A stretch of DNA of 64,000 nt from the NCBI GenBank assembly GCA_041984885.1, contig JBHIXH010000006.1, positions 1 to 64,000 on the forward strand, read 5' to 3'. This DNA comes from UBA4486 sp041984885 (lineage in GTDB: Bacteria > Pseudomonadota > Gammaproteobacteria > Eutrophobiales > Eutrophobiaceae). This document shows, in pieces, positions 56,728-64,000 of the stretch (position 1 is its first letter; the number at the start of each line of letters is the position of its first letter). The translations under genes were made by a program, and so were the position numbers. The notes beneath the pieces are model-generated. The model was not told the origin of the DNA and did no database searches. It saw only the letters and a list, made by a program, of their open reading frames with translations.

Positions 56728-57132
56728 ATGTGCGTTGCTATCAGATTTAAAAATTCCGAGGTGCGCTGGAACGTAACCGGTGCCGCGTTGCCGGTCATGG
56801 ATAAGGAATCCGGTGAGATCGTCAGTTATCCGTGGGGGCGACGCGAATGGAACGAGCCCGGCAAGTTGTATCCGACCGGTTGGGCCCGACGCGAATCCAT
56901 CGAGCAGGGCAAGTGGCAACGCTTTCATCCGCTGTCTGTTTTTATTGTTGCCGAATCGTTTATGGAGCGCGATCTCGACAAGCAACCGCACTGGGTCGAT
57001 TTGCATGCGAGACAATACATCTCCGGTTTGCTTGTTGCATCCGGTGAAGAGAAGCGTGTCTATGTCATTACCGTGCCGCCACCGGAGCCTCGTTTCAAAC
57101 GTTGGCCGGAGATCGTGAATGAAGCTGGATGA
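56728..57132 (+). CDS. Shortened SRAP (YedK/HMCES)-like protein
   Basis: 134 residues starting M-C, as SRAP proteins do (Cys2 is the DNA-linking nucleophile). By eye the W-A-R-R-E (52-56), V-F-I-V-A-E-S-F-M-E (71-80), Q-P-H-W-V-D (86-91) and V-Y-V-I-T-V-P (111-117) blocks follow YedK's N-A-R-V-E, A-I-C-F-A-D-G-W-F-E, Q-P-F-F-I-Y and F-L-I-V-T. E80 would match YedK Glu105, but Asn75 is replaced and the His160 segment is missing because the protein is much shorter than SRAP's ~220. First in a cassette with umuD, which it overlaps by 14 bases. Confidence 0.6.
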   Translation: MCVAIRFKNSEVRWNVTGAALPVMDKESGEIVSYPWGRREWNEPGKLYPTGWARRESIEQGKWQRFHPLSVFIVAESFMERDLDKQPHWVDLHARQYISGLLVASGEEKRVYVITVPPPEPRFKRWPEIVNEAG

Positions 57133-57544
57133 GTTTATTCTGCCAAAAGCGGAGTTATCCAGGCAGGAGATTCCGCTACTGGCAACGAAACTGGTCGCCG
57201 GGTTTCCCTCAGCCGCCGATGACTTTATTGATCAAAAACTCGATCTGAATGAATTCCTGATCAAGCATCCGGCAGCGACCGTGTTTGCCTGGGCCAAGGG
57301 CGACTCGCTGATCGGTAAGGGCATATTCAATAATGATTTATTGATCATTGATCGCAGTATCGAACCACAACATCACCAGGTCGTCGTCGCTGCGATCAAT
57401 GGCGAGTTTACCTGCAAGATTCTCGACAAGAAGCAGGGCATGTTACTGGCTGCAAATGCCGAGTTCCCGCCGATCGATATCAATGGTCACGAGGATGCGT
57501 TGATCGAGGGTGTCATTATTCACTCGGTGCGAAGTCATATCTGA
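57119..57544 (+). CDS. umuD: UmuD-like S24 auto-protease
   Basis: 141 residues. Cleavage site A-G-F-P-S-A-A (27-33), catalytic Ser63 in A-K-G-D-S-L-I-G, catalytic Lys100 in F-T-C-K-I-L, three positions on from E. coli S60/K97. After RecA-triggered self-cleavage it forms DNA polymerase V with UmuC. The stop shares one base with the umuC start (TGATG). Confidence 0.94.
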   Translation: MKLDEFILPKAELSRQEIPLLATKLVAGFPSAADDFIDQKLDLNEFLIKHPAATVFAWAKGDSLIGKGIFNNDLLIIDRSIEPQHHQVVVAAINGEFTCKILDKKQGMLLAANAEFPPIDINGHEDALIEGVIIHSVRSHI

Positions 57545-58803
57545 TGTACGCGCTCGTCGACTGCAACAGCTTTTACGCATCGTGCGAGCAAATCTTTCGG
57601 CCTGATCTGCGTAACCAGCCTGTTGTTGTGTTGAGTAATAACGATGGTTGCATCATTGCGCGGTCAAAAGAAGCAAAGGCACTCGGTATCCCGGATCTGC
57701 ATGCGTATTTCAAGGTCAAACCGTTTTTAAAAAAACATAACGTCACCGTGTTCTCGGCCAACTTCTGTTTGTACGGCGATATCAGCTGGCGGGTGATGGA
57801 GACGCTACGACAGTTCAGCCCGGCGACCGAGGTATACAGCATTGATGAGATGTTTGTTGATCTGCATGGCAATATTGAACCGCTGGACACGCTGGGCAGA
57901 AACATCAAACAGCGTATCTGGCAACATGTACGCATGCCGGTCGGTGTCGGCATTGCACCGACGAAGACACTGGCAAAACTGGCGAATCGTGGTGCAAAAC
58001 ATATCGCAAGAACGCAGGGCGTATGCGTACTGGATACAGCGGAGAAATGGCAATGGCTACAACGTCGTTTACCGGTGGAAAAGGTCTGGGGCGTAGGACA
58101 ACGCTTTGCCAAACGTTTAAATCGTCTCGGTATATACACGATATTTGACCTGGCGCAGGCTTCAGCAAAGCGCGTGCGCGAACACAGCAATGTAAACCTG
58201 GAACGTACAGTAGAAGAACTGAATGGCGTGCCCTGTTATGCACTGGAAGACGCACATGCGAACAAGAAACAGATCTACGTCACGCGCTCGTTCGGAAAAA
58301 AAGCGACGACATCAGAGGAACTGAGAAACCATATCAGCCGTTATGCCAGTGCAGCCGCCGAGAAATTGCGTGCGCAAAATTGCAAGGCCAGTGTTGTTAC
58401 TGTCTTTGTGCAAACCAGCCCGTTTGAAGATAACTATTATGGTAATGCGGTAACGTTACCTTTGCCGCATCCGACCGATGACAGTCGCGACCTGATCTAC
58501 CAGGCAAGAAAAATGATTGCCTCGCTGTATCGACCGGGACACCGTTTCCAACGCTGCGGTTTCGGTATTGTCGAGATGTTCGATAACACATATCGACAGT
58601 TCGATCTGTTTCATTCGGGGCAAACGCAGCAGTCAGAAATAATGATGACGACGCTGGACAGGATCAATCGACGCTATGGGCGTGATACCGCTGTGTTTGG
58701 TGCGGAAGGACTGCGCGGCAAATGGACGATGCGACAAAACTATCTTTCGCCACGCTACACGACGAGCTGGAAAGACCTGCCGACAGTGAAGTGTATAAAC
58801 TGA
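57544..58803 (+). CDS. umuC: UmuC, DNA polymerase V catalytic subunit
   Basis: Y-family translesion polymerase, 419 residues. Catalytic motifs V-D-C-N-S-F-Y-A-S-C-E and Y-S-I-D-E-M-F-V-D, V-G-I-A-P-T-K-T-L-A-K-L-A-N, then the helix-hairpin-helix and little-finger domains. Translationally coupled to umuD; normally SOS-induced. Confidence 0.95.
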   Translation: MYALVDCNSFYASCEQIFRPDLRNQPVVVLSNNDGCIIARSKEAKALGIPDLHAYFKVKPFLKKHNVTVFSANFCLYGDISWRVMETLRQFSPATEVYSIDEMFVDLHGNIEPLDTLGRNIKQRIWQHVRMPVGVGIAPTKTLAKLANRGAKHIARTQGVCVLDTAEKWQWLQRRLPVEKVWGVGQRFAKRLNRLGIYTIFDLAQASAKRVREHSNVNLERTVEELNGVPCYALEDAHANKKQIYVTRSFGKKATTSEELRNHISRYASAAAEKLRAQNCKASVVTVFVQTSPFEDNYYGNAVTLPLPHPTDDSRDLIYQARKMIASLYRPGHRFQRCGFGIVEMFDNTYRQFDLFHSGQTQQSEIMMTTLDRINRRYGRDTAVFGAEGLRGKWTMRQNYLSPRYTTSWKDLPTVKCIN

Positions 58804-58819
58804 TATTGCAGTAAACAGT

Positions 58820-59470
58820 ATGCAACAAATACTCGTTTATGCGGACAGTCTGTCATGGGGCATCATCCCGAAAACGAGGCAGAGATTTCCGTTTGAAAAA
58901 CGCTGGCCCGGTGTAATGGAAATGCAATTACAGAAAAGCGGTCATGCCGTGCGTGTCATTGAAAACTGTCTGAATGGACGCAGAACCGTGTGGGACGATC
59001 CGTTCAAACCGGGCAGAGATGGTTCGCAGGGGCTGGCCCAGGTCATTGAAATGCATAGCCCGTTGAGTCTTGTTGTGCTGATGCTGGGCACGAATGATTT
59101 TCAATTTGTACACCATAATAATGCCTGGTCATCGGCACAGGGTATGGCAAAGCTCATCTCGATAATAAAATCAGCACCGATAGAGCCAGGTATGTCGGTG
59201 CCGGAGATGTTGATTATTGCGCCGCCAGTCGTGCAGCCAAAAGGTAATATGGTGGAAAAGTTCAGGAATGCAGAACAAACAGCTAAAGGTCTGAACGAGG
59301 AACTGGAGAAGATAGCGAAAGAACAGGCAGTAGCGTTTTTTGATGCTGGCTCGGTAACAGCGTCAAGTCATGTCGATGGAGTTCATCTGGACGAGAACCA
59401 GCATCAATTACTCGGTGAGTCAGTATGTAGCCAGGTATTAAAATTAAATTGTCTACAGGATGCTAAATAA
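58820..59470 (+). CDS. SGNH/GDSL-family hydrolase
   Basis: 216 residues, no signal peptide. Block I Y-A-D-S-L-S-W-G (nucleophile Ser), block II N-G-R, block III G-T-N-D, block V D-G-V-H-L-D (Asp/His). Esterase/lipase fold close to the arylesterase-type family; substrate unknown. It starts 16 bases after umuC and may be part of the SRAP-umuDC transcript, an unexpected partner. Confidence 0.82.
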   Translation: MQQILVYADSLSWGIIPKTRQRFPFEKRWPGVMEMQLQKSGHAVRVIENCLNGRRTVWDDPFKPGRDGSQGLAQVIEMHSPLSLVVLMLGTNDFQFVHHNNAWSSAQGMAKLISIIKSAPIEPGMSVPEMLIIAPPVVQPKGNMVEKFRNAEQTAKGLNEELEKIAKEQAVAFFDAGSVTASSHVDGVHLDENQHQLLGESVCSQVLKLNCLQDAK

Positions 59471-59512
59471 ATAATCTGACTCACCCGGGACTGAAACAGG
59501 GCGATGCCAATG

Positions 59513-60013
59513 CTATTTACCCAGATGCTGATAACTGAATAAAAATTCATTGCTTTGTAGCGGTGTATGACAGGACACACAGTCAAGATCATTCTCTTTA
59601 ATACCGCCCCTGGCATCATATATCGCATAACCCCAGTCGCCTGTTCTGTTATCCGCGGAGAACTGTGCATCCCAGTTGTTGCGTTTTTCCATCACTGCGA
59701 TAGCCGCCAGTTTTGATTTTATAAATAACCCGTCAGCGCCAGTGACAGGATTGCCTGCCTCATCTACCTCGGGTTTATAGACTTCCATGACCACAATGGA
59801 ACCATCAGACAGCTTGCCGTTTTTAATACTTTCAATGGCGGCTTTATTCGCATAGAAATCAGCGACTTGTTTATTATTTGCACGATTTTGCGTGTGGTAC
59901 TGAATAAACTGGTTTTTGTAATCTGCAGGAAATGGTACGAATTCCGGGTTGCCACCCGCGTAAGCAAACATTGAAACTAATGCAATACAAGTAAAACCGG
60001 TTACATACTTCAT
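59513..60013 (-). CDS. Cytochrome P460-family protein
   Basis: 166 residues from the ATG at 60013, chosen because GGAGG lies eight bases upstream; an apparent GTG at 60028 overlaps that ribosome site. Signal peptide (cleavage A-Y-A near 18), then the P460 domain with C-terminal heme motif C-V-S-C-H. Such proteins oxidise hydroxylamine or NO, or bind NO, in the periplasm. Divergent from an NsrR-type NO regulator, supporting a nitrosative-stress role. Confidence 0.85.
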   Translation of the reverse strand: MKYVTGFTCIALVSMFAYAGGNPEFVPFPADYKNQFIQYHTQNRANNKQVADFYANKAAIESIKNGKLSDGSIVVMEVYKPEVDEAGNPVTGADGLFIKSKLAAIAVMEKRNNWDAQFSADNRTGDWGYAIYDARGGIKENDLDCVSCHTPLQSNEFLFSYQHLGK

Positions 60014-60031
60014 CAACATGTCCTCCACAGG

Positions 60032-60060
60032 GTGGCACTTTTAATAAACATGTATATAAT
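60032..60060 (+). promoter_or_regulatory. Predicted sigma-70 promoter of the NsrR-type gene
   Basis: -35 GTGGCA (60032-60037), 17-base spacer, perfect -10 TATAAT (60055-60060). The -10 lies inside the 11-1-11 palindrome, so a bound repressor would block it: autoregulation. Confidence 0.55.
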
Positions 60061-60069
60061 ATACATGTT
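60047..60069 (+). promoter_or_regulatory. Perfect 11-1-11 palindrome, probable NsrR operator
   Basis: Half-sites AACATGTATAT (60047-60057) and its exact inverse (60059-60069) with a single central base. The spacing and nine of eleven half-site bases match the known NsrR consensus AAGATGYATTT. It sits midway between cytochrome P460 and the NsrR-type gene. Confidence 0.8.
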
Positions 60070-60138
60070 AATGGAGTGTAGTGGATGAAAGTAAAGTTGT
60101 CCAGATGTAATACGGTTGAATTCGGCAGGTAATGACGT

Positions 60139-60558
60139 ATGCAATTAACGAGGCAGTCTGATTATTCTTTAAGGGTGCTGATCTACCTGGCCCTGAATCC
60201 GGATCGACTTGCGAATATTGCTGAAATCGCCGATGCCTTTAACGTTTCACGAAACCACCTGGTTAAAGTCGTCCACCAGTTGTCTAAAACGGGATACATA
60301 CGCACGGTTCGTGGACATGGCGGAGGTATCGAGTTGGCGTATTCTGCAGAAAAGATATCTGTCGGCTCAATAGTCAGAATGACAGAGAACACGCTTGAAG
60401 TGATTAACTGTAAACAACCCGTTTGCCCTATCTTGCCGGCCTGTCGATTAAAAAGAGTGTTGAATGAAGCAACGGAAGCATTTATGCGAACACTTGACGC
60501 TTATACGATCTCTGACTTGATACGAAATAAAAATAAATTAAATCGCTTAATTGCCTGA
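60139..60558 (+). CDS. nsrR: NsrR-type Rrf2-family NO-sensing repressor
   Basis: 139 residues. Winged helix with M-Q-L-T-R-Q-S-D-Y-S-L-R-V-L-I-Y-L-A at the N-terminus and cluster cysteines C-K-Q-P-V-C-P-I-L-P-A-C, spacing C-x4-C-x5-C as in E. coli NsrR. The Fe-S cluster reacts with NO and releases DNA. The likely target is the divergent cytochrome P460 and its own gene. Confidence 0.9.
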   Translation: MQLTRQSDYSLRVLIYLALNPDRLANIAEIADAFNVSRNHLVKVVHQLSKTGYIRTVRGHGGGIELAYSAEKISVGSIVRMTENTLEVINCKQPVCPILPACRLKRVLNEATEAFMRTLDAYTISDLIRNKNKLNRLIA

Positions 60559-60977
60559 GCTACAAACATCAGGTAAATGAGTGGCAGACGACAGCTGATT
60601 TACTATTAAGCTATTTCCCGCTCCTTGCTGAATGCAGTCGGTAATAAAATGGAAAGAGAGAAACAAGACAGGGTTGCTAGCGATGGGGATCTGGATCACC
60701 AATAGCAGCATCAAGAATGTGATCTGAATAGTTAATATAGCAATTAAAACAGCGGCTTAAGGTATTCGACCTGTGTTAAAACCCGTATCAATTTAGCTTC
60801 ATTTCAGATTTCATTAAGTCTCTATTTGACACATTTAAGACCAAATCAGCACTTCAGATTAAATCTATATGGTACTTTTCGCTTTCATTATTTAGAAATA
60901 GTCATTGTATTATTAATTTTAATAACACTAAGCCATAGGATGTTTATCTTCTTCACTAAAAATATCGATCTTAAGCT
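60559..60977. other. AT-rich non-coding stretch between nsrR and the receiver-PAS gene
   Basis: About 420 bp with no credible gene; the longest short frame is about 31 codons (60632-60727) with no recognisable similarity. A perfect -35 TTGACA (60826-60831) occurs but has no good -10 at 16-18 bases. It marks the start of an AT-rich tract running to the tRNA-Met. Confidence 0.4.
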
Positions 60978-62132
60978 ATGAACCCATTAAAAGTTTTATT
61001 AATTGAAGATCAGGGAGATGATGCGAAATTAATCAGAAGGATACTGACCAATAATTTTAACCTGGTTGAAATTGATCATATCGATGATCTTGACGTCTTT
61101 AAACAAAAGATACAGTCAGATAATTACGACATAATCCTGACTGATTACAATTGTGGCAATTTCTCAGGCATAGACGTAATTACTGAACTGGAAACACTTA
61201 ATCGGGATATTCCTGTAGTTGTGATTACTGGAGAACATCGCATGGATATAGCAGTAGAAGCAATGAAATACCATGTTGATGATTATATCCTTAAGGATTT
61301 TAGATGCTTCAAACAATTACCGGAAATAATAAAAAGAGTAATTGATAATCATAATGTTATAAGTGCCATAAAAAATTCCGAAAAAAATATCAGTGAATCA
61401 CTGGGTAATTATATAAACCTTTGTGTGAAATCACCGGAGCTTATAGTAAGCATATGGAATGACGGCTCTTTTATATCAATTAACACGAATCTTCAGAACA
61501 TGCTCGGCTATTCAAGAAAAAAAATTAACAGTATGAATTTCAGAGATATTCTTGCTGAAGAATTTCATATTGAATTTGATTATGTAATAAAGAATCTCGA
61601 TCAAAACAAACCAAAAAAAGATGTGGAATTCGCTTTTGTAAATAACGAGGGCGACAAAATTTATGTTAAAGGCAAAGCCAGCACCCGGATTGAAAATGGA
61701 AAGATTATAGGTAGTCACTGGGTACTACATAATATCAGTGAATTTAAAAACCTGGATAATCGGTTAATTCAGTCAAACCAGCAATATAAAGTTGTGTTTG
61801 AAAATGCATCAGTACCAATGGTTATGGGTGACCATCGTGGAATTGTCCTGCAGATAAACCAGGCGGCTTGTGCACTCATTGGATATTCCCGGGAAGAAAT
61901 GCTGGGAAGACATATAAGGTCAATTACACATCCATTGGACATAATTATGAGCCTGATCAATCACAGGAAACTAACAAGGGGTTTGATAGATAACTATACA
62001 CTTGTAAAACGATACAAGCATAAAGACGGTCATTATATCAAGGTAGAAGTTACAGCAGTTTTAATCAGAAACAAGGCAGGTCAACCGTGGTTCGCAATTG
62101 CAGAATTCAAAAAGCTTGAACCGGAATCATGA
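60978..62132 (+). CDS. Receiver-PAS-PAS protein without output domain
   Basis: 384 residues. Receiver domain (1-125) with acidic E-D, intact phospho-Asp in I-I-L-T-D-Y and Lys in Y-I-L-K-D. Two PAS domains follow (about 150-255 and 262-380; N-L-Q-N-M-L-G-Y-S-R and I-N-Q-A-A-C-A-L-I-G-Y-S-R-E-E-M-L-G). The chain ends after the second PAS, with no GGDEF, EAL, kinase or HTH. It may be a sensor adapter or the 5' part of a larger lost gene. AT-rich; no cognate kinase nearby. Confidence 0.8.
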   Translation: MNPLKVLLIEDQGDDAKLIRRILTNNFNLVEIDHIDDLDVFKQKIQSDNYDIILTDYNCGNFSGIDVITELETLNRDIPVVVITGEHRMDIAVEAMKYHVDDYILKDFRCFKQLPEIIKRVIDNHNVISAIKNSEKNISESLGNYINLCVKSPELIVSIWNDGSFISINTNLQNMLGYSRKKINSMNFRDILAEEFHIEFDYVIKNLDQNKPKKDVEFAFVNNEGDKIYVKGKASTRIENGKIIGSHWVLHNISEFKNLDNRLIQSNQQYKVVFENASVPMVMGDHRGIVLQINQAACALIGYSREEMLGRHIRSITHPLDIIMSLINHRKLTRGLIDNYTLVKRYKHKDGHYIKVEVTAVLIRNKAGQPWFAIAEFKKLEPES

Positions 62133-62182
62133 AAATCCACTAATGAAAATCTTTCCAGGTTATGTAAAGGAGTCGATTAAAA

Positions 62183-62297
62183 TTGGTGGCTATGGGTGGA
62201 TTTGACAATTTTGTCGGGAACAAAATTGGGCAAACGTAGTTTGCCCTAAGGGTGAAATACAAGGACGTATTTCATCAGCTACCGACATCAGCATTAT
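62183..62297 (-). pseudogene. Broken tRNA-Met copy split by an insertion
   Basis: Two blocks match the intact tRNA-Met at 63081-63157: TTGGTGGCTATGGGTGGA (62183-62200, equal to 63080-63097) and ACCGACATCAGCATTAT (62281-62297, equal to 63106-63122). They are in the same order and orientation but separated here by about 75 extra bases; the 5' half of the tRNA is absent. Either a decayed duplicate or an att-type remnant of an integrated element. Confidence 0.75.
62206..62274. repeat. Three back-to-back perfect hairpins inside the tRNA remnant
   Basis: Hairpin 1: CAATTTTGT/ACAAAATTG, loop CGGGA (62206-62228). Hairpin 2: GGGCAAAC/GTTTGCCC, loop GTA (62228-62246). Hairpin 3: TGAAATAC/GTATTTCA, loop AAGGAC (62253-62274). 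All stems are perfect (9, 8 and 8 bp) and almost contiguous. No ORF. Looks like a small structured mobile repeat; not assigned to a known family. Confidence 0.75.
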
Positions 62298-62444
62298 CAA
62301 ATAGCATTTCAACGTCCATAGAGTTTTGATGAGAAAAAAGTCAATTAGTATCTGGCCTGTTAATATACGCAGTATTAGATTCAGGCAGGATTGCAGGCTT
62401 CTTGTATTAAATTCTGTCTCGTACAGAAGAAAGAATTTTATTAC

Positions 62445-62951
62445 TTAAGGAGTAATAAATTCTTTAGCTGATTTTTCTGCATGATGCATTTGATTTGGGA
62501 ATAATTTGTGTTCCTCGGATAGTGCTTTCATATGTTTGCGTGCATTTTTGTTGCCTTGTTTATGGGCCGCAAAAAACCACATGTAAGCAGTTGTAAAATC
62601 TCTTTCAGTATTCTCGCCATTTTCATACATTTTCCCCAGGTTATATTGGGCATCGGCATGCCCGCTTTTCGCAGCTAGTTCAAACCAGTGCATGGCTTTC
62701 CTGAAATTTCTTTTTACCCCGAGCCCAAGATAGTAATGTATACCAATATAATTTTGAGCTTCTGAGTTTCCAGAGTTCGCTAACGGAAACCAAAGTTCAT
62801 AAGACCTCTCATAATTGCCCTTTCTGAATTCAGTTAATGGATCTGTACCTTCGTAACAGGACAATATCGTGACAGCCAGGAGTAAAATAACAAACAATTG
62901 ATGCACAATTATAAAACCCAATTGATATTGGCTCGATGAAGTTGACGCCAC
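62445..62951 (-). CDS. Sel1-repeat lipoprotein
   Basis: 168 residues from a GTG start. Hydrophobic N-terminus ending in I-L-S-C (Cys32), a possible lipobox, then three Sel1/TPR-like repeats (A-L-N-G-type helices: N-S-E-A-Q-N-Y-I-G-I-H-Y, G-H-A-D-A-Q-Y-N-L-G-K-M-Y, A-A-H-K-Q-G-N). Sel1 proteins scaffold protein interactions in the envelope. AT-rich, between the tRNA-Met and its broken copy. Start uncertain. Confidence 0.7.
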   Translation of the reverse strand: MASTSSSQYQLGFIIVHQLFVILLLAVTILSCYEGTDPLTEFRKGNYERSYELWFPLANSGNSEAQNYIGIHYYLGLGVKRNFRKAMHWFELAAKSGHADAQYNLGKMYENGENTERDFTTAYMWFFAAHKQGNKNARKHMKALSEEHKLFPNQMHHAEKSAKEFITP

Positions 62952-63080
62952 TAATGAATTATAGCGCGATGTATTTTTTCGTTATTAGATTAATTCATTT
63001 TCAGATTTAGCTAATTTCAATATACAGGTAAAGATTACATTAAAAGATTAAAGAGAAATTGAGACATTGGAAAAGAAATT

Positions 63081-63157
63081 TGGTGGCTATGGGTGGACTT
63101 GAACCACCGACATCAGCATTATGAATGCTGCGCTCTAACCGACTGAGCTACATAGCC
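63081..63157 (-). tRNA. tRNA-Met (CAT)
   Basis: 77 bases including encoded CCA. Acceptor stem GGCTATG/CATAGCC, D-arm G-C-T-C-A-G, anticodon stem CAGCA/TGCTG with loop TTCATAA (anticodon CAT), and T-arm GGTGG-TTCAAGT-CCACC. It resembles the elongator tRNA-Met of E. coli rather than initiator (has a paired first acceptor base). Confidence 0.95.
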
Positions 63158-63208
63158 ATGAGATCAGCTAATAGCTAGCAGGTAGTAGCCATTAGTGCAG
63201 GGAACGGG

Positions 63209-63237
63209 ATTTTCTGTACTCGGTGTGGGCTTGTCAA
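63209..63237 (-). promoter_or_regulatory. Predicted promoter of tRNA-Met
   Basis: On the minus strand, a perfect -35 TTGACA (63232-63237), a 17-base spacer and -10 GAAAAT (63209-63214, four of six). Transcription would start about 45 bases before the tRNA. Confidence 0.55.
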
Positions 63238-63283
63238 GTTTGGATTACCGGAGTTCTTCCAACACCTCCTTCAGGAGGCTCAG

Positions 63284-63919
63284 TCAACGCGTCCCGAAAA
63301 CGACGATGGTTTTGCCTGCGACGGAGATCAGGTGATCCTCCTCCAGGCTTTTTAACACCCGGCCGACCATTTCCCTTGAGCAACCGACAATCCGCCCCAG
63401 TTCCTGGCGGGTGATTTTTATTTGCATGCCATCCGGATGCGTCATCGCGTCCGGCTCCTTGCACAGGTCTAGCAGCGTACGGGCGACGCGGCCTTTGACA
63501 TCGGTAAAGGCCAGGTCACTGACCTTGCGGCTGGTCTTGCGCAGGCGCGTTGCCAGTTGCGTGGCGATGGCAAATAACAGGTCAGGAAACAGCGAATTTA
63601 GCGATTTCAGCCGGTCATAACTGATTTGGGCAATTTCACATTTGGACTTCGCCCGCACAAAGGCACTGCGCTTGTGGTCTTCGTCAAACAGGCCTATCTC
63701 GCCAAAGAAATCGCCGGGGTTCAGGTAGGTCAGGACAATCTCGCGGCCTTTATGGTCTTCGATTAACACGGTGACCGAGCCACTCAGGATGTAATACAAG
63801 TGGCTACTCGGATCGCCTTCTTTAATGATGACGTTTTTGGCGTTGTAGCTCCTGGTATGACAATGCTCCAGAAATTGTGAAATTGTCTGGTCGCGATTAT
63901 GAAAACTGTCATTTTGCAT
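63284..63919 (-). CDS. crp: CRP/Vfr-type cAMP receptor protein
   Basis: 211 residues. Cyclic-nucleotide domain with G-D-F-F-G-E-I-G-L-F and K-R-S-A-F-V-R, whose Arg-Ser pair contacts cAMP. HTH R-Q-E-L-G-R-I-V-G-C-S-R-E-M-V-G-R-V-L-K and terminal G-K-T-I-V-V-F-G-T-R match E. coli CRP and Pseudomonas Vfr closely. Global regulator; it could also control type IV pili, as Vfr does. Confidence 0.93.
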   Translation of the reverse strand: MQNDSFHNRDQTISQFLEHCHTRSYNAKNVIIKEGDPSSHLYYILSGSVTVLIEDHKGREIVLTYLNPGDFFGEIGLFDEDHKRSAFVRAKSKCEIAQISYDRLKSLNSLFPDLLFAIATQLATRLRKTSRKVSDLAFTDVKGRVARTLLDLCKEPDAMTHPDGMQIKITRQELGRIVGCSREMVGRVLKSLEEDHLISVAGKTIVVFGTR

Positions 63920-64000
63920 ACTCTTTCCCCATTTCGACCCGTGCCCGGCGAAGATGCACGAGTTCCGAATAAGCTCCGAACTATGTTACTCTTTTTGCCG

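Noticed and set aside
56659..57015. Leftward 118-codon reading frame opposite the mini-SRAP gene
   Set aside because: It has no family features and lies antisense to the coupled SRAP-umuD frame, which shows codon overlap and motif support.
60826..60854. Promoter for the receiver-PAS-PAS gene at the TTGACA of 60826
   Set aside because: No acceptable -10 hexamer occurs 16-18 bases downstream.
63265..63278. Terminator after crp (CCTCC-TTCA-GGAGG)
   Set aside because: The stem is only five to six pairs and no T run follows on the minus strand.
1..64000. CRISPR array or integrated phage
   Set aside because: No regularly spaced direct repeats, cas genes, integrase or phage structural genes were seen.

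Overview
The window reads as chromosome of a gammaproteobacterium. The order priA - argS - SPOR protein, ponA/mrcA next to pilMNOPQ - aroK - aroB - SPOR ATPase - gltB - gltD - hemE, and miaB - phoH(ybeZ) - ybeY - corC - lnt is the order known from Pseudomonas and related gammaproteobacteria. Base composition is balanced over most of the window, with visibly AT-rich patches at about 28.2-29.4 kb and 60.6-63.1 kb. A two-methyltransferase glycine betaine pathway with a BCCT transporter, a large Na+/H+ antiporter and a mechanosensitive channel suggest a halotolerant or marine organism (inference). No species is assigned.

Layout. 0-6.2 kb: end of a nucleotidase gene, then a leftward operon (degenerate receiver protein, metallo-beta-lactamase-fold hydrolase, thiS, thiG, trmB), then argS with an FtsN-like SPOR gene. 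6.2-12.2 kb: exported rhodanese, priA, an unknown gene, mrcA. 12.4-28.2 kb: pilMNOPQ, aroK, a frameshifted aroB, dgt, a DamX-like ATPase, and gltBD behind a clear sigma-70 promoter. 28.2-33.7 kb: accessory block between gltD and hemE (PDZ-M48 lipoprotein, coiled-coil protein, yceJ/yceI pair, small membrane proteins, Rieske oxygenase). 33.8-43.6 kb: hemE, a DUF368/PopT flippase, a Na+/H+ antiporter with a cyclic-nucleotide-binding tail, and the lnt-corC-ybeY-phoH-miaB operon read leftward.

44-49.2 kb is a tungstate module: a ModE-type regulator facing a porin and tupABC. 49.3-52.8 kb carries an HD hydrolase, an MscS channel, a HAD two-domain protein with a Pho-box-like promoter and a closing terminator, and a tautomerase. 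52.8-56.1 kb is the betaine operon (GSMT, SDMT, BCCT), followed by about 620 bp of non-coding DNA with hairpins. 56.7-59.5 kb is an SOS-type cassette: a shortened SRAP-like protein, umuD, umuC and an SGNH hydrolase. 59.5-60.6 kb is a nitrosative-stress pair: cytochrome P460 divergent from an NsrR-type regulator, with a perfect 11-1-11 palindrome between them. The right end holds an AT-rich receiver-PAS-PAS gene, a broken tRNA-Met copy interrupted by three back-to-back hairpins, a Sel1 lipoprotein, an intact tRNA-Met and crp/vfr.

The most unusual items are the mini-SRAP/umuDC cassette, the three-hairpin element inside a tRNA-Met remnant, the NsrR-type operator, the Pho-box-like HAD promoter, the receiver with Asn at the phosphorylation site, and the aroB frameshift. 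All identifications come from reading the sequence and from family knowledge; no database search was run.
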